Shown: positions 58,801-64,000 of the stretch, one piece after another | Numbering within the stretch: the first letter of the stretch is position 1 | Layout of the letters: every line of letters begins with the position of its first letter | From: Pacificoceanicola sp049341065 | Lineage (GTDB): Bacteria; Pseudomonadota; Alphaproteobacteria; Rhodobacterales; Rhodobacteraceae | Direction of reading: 5' to 3' | Assembly: GCF_049341065.1 (NCBI RefSeq) | Contig: NZ_JBMPIX010000012.1 | Span: 1-64,000, forward strand | DNA length: 64,000 nt | The notes under the pieces: generated by a model | Database searches by the model: none | What the model was told of the DNA's origin: nothing | What the model saw: the letters and a program-made list of their open reading frames with translations, nothing else | Program-made: the position numbers and the translations under genes

Positions 58801-61800
58801 CGGCATCGAAGTTCAGACCGTCACGCTTGGTCTGGATCTGAGCCTTGATCTATCGGGTGCCCAGCCTGCCTTTACCGTCAGCCCGGTGATCGCTGCCTCG
58901 CAAACCGGGGCCGAGGGCCTTGCGCTGAGCGCCGAGCTTGACGTTGCCTCGCAGAACGATCTGTTTGCGTGGGTCAACGCCGGTATCAATGCCGCAGGGC
59001 AAGCCTGCGCCGGGAATGCCGATTTTGATCTGATCTACAAGGTTTTGACCGGTCTTGGCCTTGCCGTACCGCAGTTCCAGAACCTTGGCCTTGCCCAGCC
59101 ATCGGCCAAGGCAGGCACCGCTTACGGGATCGACTCCGCCGGATGGCGGGCGTTGACCGCCAATCCGCTGGGCTTCATGTCCAACGCCTTGATCTCCGCA
59201 CTGGCCAACCCCGCGACGCAGGCCGACCTGTTCAGGGCGATCCGGGCGACGCTGGGGTTCGAATTCTCCGAACCTGTTCCGCAACCGCTCTTGGCGCTGC
59301 TCTCCGGGCTGGGCATCTTGCAGGACGAGGCGCATGGCTTTGCGCCGAACCCGATGGCCCTCATCGCCGTGCTGCGCAATCCCGCAGGCGAGCTTGCCGC
59401 GCGCGTCACCCAATTGGTCAGCACGCCCGCCACACGTTCGGCGGTCATTGCCACCATGGGCAAAGGCTCAGGCAGCTTCAATCTTGGCCCGCTTCAGATC
59501 GACACGGCCAACGGGCGCACTATCAACCTGTCGCTGCCGCGTGGCGGCCTTCCCTTTGGCGAATTTGCCGATCCCTCAGCGACGTACACGATCGACCTGA
59601 TGTCCGGAGAGATGGCGCTGTCGCTGGATCTGTTCATTCCCGAGGTCGGTTTCAGCCTTGTCACAGGGCTAAACTACAGCGTCGGCGGTGCCCCAAGCGT
59701 GACCACCGCGCTGGTCTGGGGCGATGGCAATCAGCCGCAGCCTTCTGCGCTGACGCTTTACCCCTTTGATCAGAACGCTTTTGTCGATGAACTGGCTGCG
59801 CTGGCCCCTGCCTATGTGCTGTCGATCTTCGTGGCCGAGGTGGTGCAGGATCGTCTGCTTGACCAATACCCACTGGCCCAAAGCCTGTTTACCCTTTTCG
59901 GTCTGGCCGATGAGATGCCCGCAGGCAGCGGCAAATGGGTGATGAAATCCACCCTTGGGCTTTTCGAAGATCCGCTTGGATGGCTGTTGTCCGACGCCGT
60001 GGTTGGCGACGGCGGCCGGTTGAACATCAAGACCTTGAACAAGGCTCTGACCACCCTGCCCGAAGGCGCGGCCGCCGGGTTGATGCTGGCAAAGGCCAGC
60101 GACGGCGTGGTGCTGACCGGCCTGCCCTATGGGCTGCAACTGCAAGCAAGCGCCAGCACCTCAACCGGGCTGTTTTCGCTGACACCCGGGCTGACTGAGA
60201 AGATTTCGGTTGGCGGTGGGAAAGTCTCGCTTGACGATCTGGGCTTTGGCCTGACGCTGACCTCTGATTTCCAGCCCGGGCTGATGGGTGCGGGCCGGAT
60301 CACTGCACAAATTCCCGGACTGGACGGCGGCCTGTTCCTGAAAGGCGGCTTTGACAAGGGCTTTGATCTGACCATCGGTCAGGTTGGCGATGGCAAGCCG
60401 ACCCTTGACCTGATCCCCTTTGGCAGTTGGCAGACCTTTGCCCTGACAGTTGGCGCAGAAGCGGCGCAAAAGTTGCTCGGCACCCTGACGGACGAGCTGT
60501 TGACCGGGCTAAAAGCCAAGGGCGACGACAAGCTTGCGGATTTTGTCGACAAGATGCGCACCACGGCCAGTTCGTTGCAGATCGATCAGTTGGTCTCGGC
60601 GCTGATCGCGGCGCAGCCGGACACCGGCAAGCTTGAAACCGCCGCTTTTGATTGGCTCAAAGACCGCCTCACGCCCGAACATGCTGCCGCCACGGCCGCT
60701 GCCGCAGCTGACCTGATCAGCCTTGCGCTCAAGGGGGTCACCGCACAGGGCGGGCTGCTGTCTTATGCGCCGTCCGACAAGGTTCCGGTTACCATCATGG
60801 CGGGCCTTAAGGGCGAAAGCGGCGCACAGCAGATCGGCATCTGGGCCAGCCTCGCCGCCAAGGTCGCCGGAGATCATGTCGTGATTGGCATCGCGCCCAC
60901 CGGCGTGGGCATCCCGGTACAGGGCGACCCCACTCCGGTTGTCACCTTTGGCCTGACGACGCAGGCGGTGGTGGCGCTCGACGAAGGCCCCGGCCTGAGC
61001 GTCAGTTTTGACAGCGGCAGTGGCGGCAAGATCTCGGCCCTGATCGATCCGATGATGACGCGGGGCCAACCCGGCAAGCTCAAGGTCGAACTGCTGCCCA
61101 TGCTCTTTGGGGTCACGCACGACAAGGACTACGAGAAAAACCTCACGGCCGCACTCGAGACATGGCTGCTGGACGTGCTGAAATACGTGCTGCCGCGCTA
61201 TGTGTCGATCGTGGTGCTGAACACCAAGGCCGTTGAAAGCTGGCTCGATGCGCCACTGACCGAAAAGGTCGCGCTGAAGCCCGGCGACGTGCTGGTGGAA
61301 ACGCAGCTTTTGGTGAAAAGCGGTCCGACTTATATCCTGAACGATCTCGACAGGCTGCTGGAACTGGGTCCGAAGAAATTCCTTGGCGGTTTCGTCAAGG
61401 CGCTGACACAGACCCAGATCCAGATCCTCGAATTTGCCAAAGGCGGCGGCATCTGGCTGGAGCCTGACCCGAACGACAAGTCGGCCTTTGGCATGCGCTT
61501 TTCGATCACCGATCTGTCGCTCAAGGCTGCGCCGAATTTCGTCTTCCAGATTGGTGCAGAAGATACCAAATGGATTGCCCTGACCGGTGCCAAACCGGAA
61601 GAGTTTCAATCTGGCATCGCGGCCTATGTGCCGCTGGATGACCTGATCCCTGACTTCGCCAAGATCAAGCTGCGGCTGATCAATGTCGGCGTGGATTTCC
61701 AAGGCAAGACCGGCCAGCCGCTGATTGATCTCACCCGCTTCCAACTGGGCAAGATCAAACCGCGCGGGTTGATCTCGTTCGATTTCGCCAAGACCAGTTT

Positions 61801-64000
61801 TGTCGGCAGCTATGGCGGCGGACTGGATTTCGAAGACATTGCCATCTCTCTGGCGCCGAACACGCTGGTTCCGGCGAAAAAGAACGGCAATGCCGTGGCG
61901 CAGAACCTGCTGGGATCGGGCGACGACGCGAAACAGGAAAATCCACCGACCAACCCCGGTTTTTCCGCCCGCGCGGGCTATATCAAAGGCCATAACCTTG
62001 GGGTCGAGCTTTACGATTCAAGCGGCGCCAGCCAGACCAAGATCTGGATACCGGTGCAGCGTTCCTTTGGACCGGTCACCGCGAACAAGATCGGCTTTGG
62101 CTGGGACAACCCAACGCATTTTGCCAGCGTCCTGTTTGACGGCAGCCTGAACCTTGCCGGGCTCAAGGTTGATCTGATCGATCTTGCGGTCAGTGTGGAT
62201 GTAACCCGGATCACCGATTATTCGGCCTATGAAATGGATCTTGGCGGGCTTGCCGTCAGCTTCAAGGGCGGTTCGGTCTCGATCGACGGCGGCCTGCTCA
62301 AGAACGAAGACCCGCTGCGTTATGACGGCCAGTTGCTGGTCAAGGTCGCCAGTTTCACGATCTACGCTGTGGGATCATTCACGATGATCCCGAACGATCC
62401 GAACGACCCGTCTAAAGGTCAGGCGATATCGTTCTTCGTATTCCTTAACCTCAACGCCCCGCTTGGCGGCGTGCCGGCGTTTTTCGTCAACGGCATCGCG
62501 GGCGGGTTCTCGATCAACCGCAATATCACGGTGCCGGACGCCGGCGACATCATGGGCTTTCCGCTGATCCAAGGGGCGATTTTTCCGGCGACCTTTGGCG
62601 ATGATCCGACGCCGAAAAGCGCGCTCGCAACGCTATCCGACACGGTCTACCCGGAAATCGGGTCCTATTGGGCGGCGGTGGGCATCAAGTTCTCCAGCTT
62701 CGAGCTTGTCGATGTCTTTGCCATGCTGCTGGTCAAATTCGGCCGTGAGTTCGAGATTGACGTGATCGGCATCGCCAGCGCCAGCCTGCCACCGGAAATC
62801 CCGCCCGCCGATGCGTTGGCCTACATCGAACTGGGGATCGTCGCCTCGTTCAAATTCACCGAGGGCGAGATTTCGGTGACAGCCCAGCTGACGCCGAATT
62901 CCTTCCTGCTGGTCAAGGCCTGCAAGCTGACGGGCGGATTCGCGGCCAAGTTCTGGTTCGGGCCCAACCCCAAGGCAGGCAATTTTGTCATCACACTGGG
63001 CGGCTATCACCCGGCGTTCAAGCCGCCGGACTTCTACCCCAACGTGCCCCGGCTCGGGTTTGACTGGCCGGTGATCGACACCTCCAGCGTCAAGCTGAGC
63101 ATTGGCGGCGGAACCTACTTTGCCCTGACCCCCTCGATGATCATGGCGGGCGGCTATCTCAAGGCGCTGTTCAGCGCCGGGCCGCTGAAAGCATGGTTCG
63201 ATGCGGGCGCAGATTTCCTGATCTCGTGGCAGCCCTTCTACTACAACATCGAAGTGCACATCACGGTCGGCGCCTCGCTGGGCGTCACCATCGCCGGGGT
63301 CGACATCTGCCTGACCGCCGAACTCGGCGCCCGGCTGGAGATCTGGGGGCCGCCCACGGCCGGCATCGCGCATGTCAGCTGGTTCGTCATCTCTTTTGAC
63401 ATCCCCTTCGGTGCGCAGGATGACGGCACGAAAAGCAAACCGAAACTGTCCTGGGGCACATTTGAACAGCGTATGCTGCCGCAGCCCGATGCGAAAAAGG
63501 GCGGTGGCGACAACGACATCGTTCTGTTGGCTGTTGAAGAAGGCTCGGAAGCACCGCCCAAGCCCGGCTATGACCAAGTGGTTATGAAGGTGCAGATCAC
63601 CAACGGGTTGCTCAAGGATGACACTGGCGATGGTGCTGTCGTCCACCCCATGCCCTTCTCGATCGAAGTGCGCTCGGTCATGCCCGGTTCGACCGTCGAG
63701 GCGTCTAATTCAACCTTCAAAGTGACCAGCCCGGCCCTTGGCATCCAGCCAATGGGCCAGACCGACGTGACCACCGACATCACCGCGACGCTGCAGCTTT
63801 GGAGCGAAGAAACCAACAGCTGGAGCGAGTACAATCTCGACAGGACCGGGATTGTGCTTGCGGGGCTGTCCGGCGGCGCGCCGGATGCGATCTGGTCAAC
63901 CAAAGTATTTGAAGCCAAGGGGGAACCCTCCGCTACGATGATCGACGGGGCGCAATTCGGCCTGTCGATCAGCACCACCGGAGATCAGCTTGTCGACACG
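55871..64000 (+). CDS. giant DUF6603-like repeat protein, open at right edge
   Basis: An uninterrupted frame of 2,710 codons from ATG 55871 to the end of the window; the stop lies beyond. There is no signal peptide. In the first third a helical segment, a motif of the form G-[ST]-G-[ST]-x3-P-[YW] and a beta-rich part recur: GTGSREDPYAV (residue 358), GTGSKAAPWSV (623) and GSGTQQAPYVL (885), spaced 265 and 262 aa; a weaker copy, GSEQHPFTV, is at 178. Residues about 2080-2530 (for example VPAFFVNGIAGGFSINR and IMGFPLIQ) resemble DUF6603, a domain of very large bacterial and fungal proteins of unknown role. It follows the adaptor/Gly-rich gene by 46 bases and is the third gene of that unit. Confidence 0.8.
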   Translation, partial: MTSPITISATETDTQIIQLGIACGLLRPVAGQDGVYEIDPDWFTDPVGKTGEGLGNNPETLATLIAGLIGDLSGSSLGIPVKEPGDLGTWYPINKPGTSEPSGLYLATQPTKEELSGKGEPPTVFGIGVMYTKSVVLSKEEKADLDLAATGPDGIDIKVWGLIPIVLLGDGKVKVVAGSEQHPFTVGFEVVGSGNSPLVSVAGFQFDGVRISVNLSPLATPPVSVSLVVLQLKLPTDAAPSDRTLADLEAISGAEILATAAALALAALGKLVGDQPSLPYLLPALGLGPTVPGVTGVSLPILRWDQFVEHAISGGNLAQPFLNWFTALAGDPKLLSAWMQAVSGAIGGVTGIAAKLEGTGSREDPYAVAVFEVASIGKLELTAASATDTQGVRHFYPGLAFASDPAVLGGSDVALTGSAAMEFLDFALCSGGTPLAPGQFHAGLTLGNKTAGQPLFSGDVSGNAYSFGALTMGLSVAFGSAGVTVLPACALVSVTTPTGKYPSIDLTQPDQLVDAVEAELTAAINAVFNDLFGLGKDSKVGTSLAALIGVTAPDGRQDDWPLTPPFGAKGIVNSIQNPVDALGAYWGDLIRTTTPVGGQPPFYFMVQALGHVLQQDGAGAVSGTGSKAAPWSVPLSSGTGSAALQAYVTDTGTSGTKRLVLGIGAQTSVPVAGSSLNLAFDLDMLGLDAGAMAGSGLTGAQILPGVSFTGTLPDGVKTPAVAGAVLKVASGSLSVGWSPYSSWGWSMAVAAPVLMLDGVEQPIGGAMNYSDVDSLEKLVTEQAQTFASILMAMLGVALYRTENRGGLALTGWLGLLPKLGSFAPEGVTWPDSMPVLKPTSFYNPIGQLRDQIKAVLASENQARAALGLLGWAINGKAPKAAAIAGSGTQQAPYVLPLGLPGGVQGSLWQDEAKSFVAPGVTTQQNATLGAVTAKTSVQLDPVALGWSTGLPLNSAGLPALSIRSVLSGKSGPLVTVDGIEVQTVTLGLDLSLDLSGAQPAFTVSPVIAASQTGAEGLALSAELDVASQNDLFAWVNAGINAAGQACAGNADFDLIYKVLTGLGLAVPQFQNLGLAQPSAKAGTAYGIDSAGWRALTANPLGFMSNALISALANPATQADLFRAIRATLGFEFSEPVPQPLLALLSGLGILQDEAHGFAPNPMALIAVLRNPAGELAARVTQLVSTPATRSAVIATMGKGSGSFNLGPLQIDTANGRTINLSLPRGGLPFGEFADPSATYTIDLMSGEMALSLDLFIPEVGFSLVTGLNYSVGGAPSVTTALVWGDGNQPQPSALTLYPFDQNAFVDELAALAPAYVLSIFVAEVVQDRLLDQYPLAQSLFTLFGLADEMPAGSGKWVMKSTLGLFEDPLGWLLSDAVVGDGGRLNIKTLNKALTTLPEGAAAGLMLAKASDGVVLTGLPYGLQLQASASTSTGLFSLTPGLTEKISVGGGKVSLDDLGFGLTLTSDFQPGLMGAGRITAQIPGLDGGLFLKGGFDKGFDLTIGQVGDGKPTLDLIPFGSWQTFALTVGAEAAQKLLGTLTDELLTGLKAKGDDKLADFVDKMRTTASSLQIDQLVSALIAAQPDTGKLETAAFDWLKDRLTPEHAAATAAAAADLISLALKGVTAQGGLLSYAPSDKVPVTIMAGLKGESGAQQIGIWASLAAKVAGDHVVIGIAPTGVGIPVQGDPTPVVTFGLTTQAVVALDEGPGLSVSFDSGSGGKISALIDPMMTRGQPGKLKVELLPMLFGVTHDKDYEKNLTAALETWLLDVLKYVLPRYVSIVVLNTKAVESWLDAPLTEKVALKPGDVLVETQLLVKSGPTYILNDLDRLLELGPKKFLGGFVKALTQTQIQILEFAKGGGIWLEPDPNDKSAFGMRFSITDLSLKAAPNFVFQIGAEDTKWIALTGAKPEEFQSGIAAYVPLDDLIPDFAKIKLRLINVGVDFQGKTGQPLIDLTRFQLGKIKPRGLISFDFAKTSFVGSYGGGLDFEDIAISLAPNTLVPAKKNGNAVAQNLLGSGDDAKQENPPTNPGFSARAGYIKGHNLGVELYDSSGASQTKIWIPVQRSFGPVTANKIGFGWDNPTHFASVLFDGSLNLAGLKVDLIDLAVSVDVTRITDYSAYEMDLGGLAVSFKGGSVSIDGGLLKNEDPLRYDGQLLVKVASFTIYAVGSFTMIPNDPNDPSKGQAISFFVFLNLNAPLGGVPAFFVNGIAGGFSINRNITVPDAGDIMGFPLIQGAIFPATFGDDPTPKSALATLSDTVYPEIGSYWAAVGIKFSSFELVDVFAMLLVKFGREFEIDVIGIASASLPPEIPPADALAYIELGIVASFKFTEGEISVTAQLTPNSFLLVKACKLTGGFAAKFWFGPNPKAGNFVITLGGYHPAFKPPDFYPNVPRLGFDWPVIDTSSVKLSIGGGTYFALTPSMIMAGGYLKALFSAGPLKAWFDAGADFLISWQPFYYNIEVHITVGASLGVTIAGVDICLTAELGARLEIWGPPTAGIAHVSWFVISFDIPFGAQDDGTKSKPKLSWGTFEQRMLPQPDAKKGGGDNDIVLLAVEEGSEAPPKPGYDQVVMKVQITNGLLKDDTGDGAVVHPMPFSIEVRSVMPGSTVEASNSTFKVTSPALGIQPMGQTDVTTDITATLQLWSEETNSWSEYNLDRTGIVLAGLSGGAPDAIWSTKVFEAKGEPSATMIDGAQFGLSISTTGDQLVDT

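Noticed and set aside
60509..61993. A 494-codon minus-strand open frame inside the giant gene
   Set aside because: It is antisense to a continuous 2,710-codon frame whose repeat motif and DUF6603-like part are on the plus strand.

Overview
The window is GC-rich, gene-dense alphaproteobacterial DNA. The gene content (benzoate ring-hydroxylation operon, branched-chain-type and CUT1-type ABC transporters, myo-inositol genes, bchE-bchJ with PpsR- and FNR-like sites) points to Rhodobacteraceae, probably a Roseobacter-group marine bacterium. This is inferred from gene content; no rRNA gene, tRNA gene or species marker is present.

Region 1 (1-14.6 kb) is a benzoate/catechol catabolic locus. A long minus-strand operon runs catB, benABCD and then a five-gene Liv-type ABC transporter (binding protein, two permeases, two ATPases). 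Next to it lie an intradiol (catechol-type) dioxygenase and a LysR regulator on the plus strand. Divergent from the dioxygenase is a minus-strand operon: an SCP2-like protein, an alpha/beta hydrolase (probable enol-lactone hydrolase), a 49-aa Cys-rich peptide, a BKACE-family beta-keto acid cleavage enzyme, and the start of a ScoA-type CoA-transferase. The last two suggest that beta-ketoadipate is split to acetoacetate plus succinyl-CoA instead of going through the usual thiolase. A GTAT-N6-ATAC inverted repeat occurs in both promoter regions.

Region 2 (14.7-24 kb) is a patchwork: an isolated bchE-bchJ pair (anaerobic bacteriochlorophyll cyclase and V4R protein) flanked by two gene remnants, a P1B-type metal ATPase, a SAM methyltransferase, a 1010-aa hexaheme cytochrome with a P460-like N-terminus, and a small basic protein.

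Region 3 (24-38 kb) is a carbohydrate locus of unknown substrate: PfkB kinase, RpiR regulator, TIM-barrel isomerase and aldo/keto reductase on one strand; BtpA/SgcQ, M42/SgcX and FGGY kinase genes in an overlapping operon on the other; then a complete CUT1 ABC transporter with a FucU/RbsD mutarotase and a ribokinase.

Region 4 (38-48 kb) holds a LacI regulator, two Gfo/Idh/MocA dehydrogenases and iolD-iolC-iolB-aldolase (myo-inositol catabolism), with LacI-type operators before the regulator and in the divergent iol promoter. An oleate hydratase follows, with an FNR-like site upstream.

Region 5 (48-64 kb) is the most unusual part. After AT-richer intergenic DNA come a 94-aa orphan, an aspartyl/asparaginyl beta-hydroxylase and six co-oriented genes without recognisable Sec signals. 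One encodes a small adaptor-like module. Two encode Gly-Gly-X/collagen-like proteins. One encodes a class-3-lipase-like protein fused to the same modules, with Asp in place of the nucleophilic Ser. One encodes a fourth Gly-rich protein. The last is a giant protein (at least 2,710 residues, running off the window) with repeats of about 263 aa and a DUF6603-like region. The modules are shuffled between the genes, so the products probably act as one multi-component system of unknown function.
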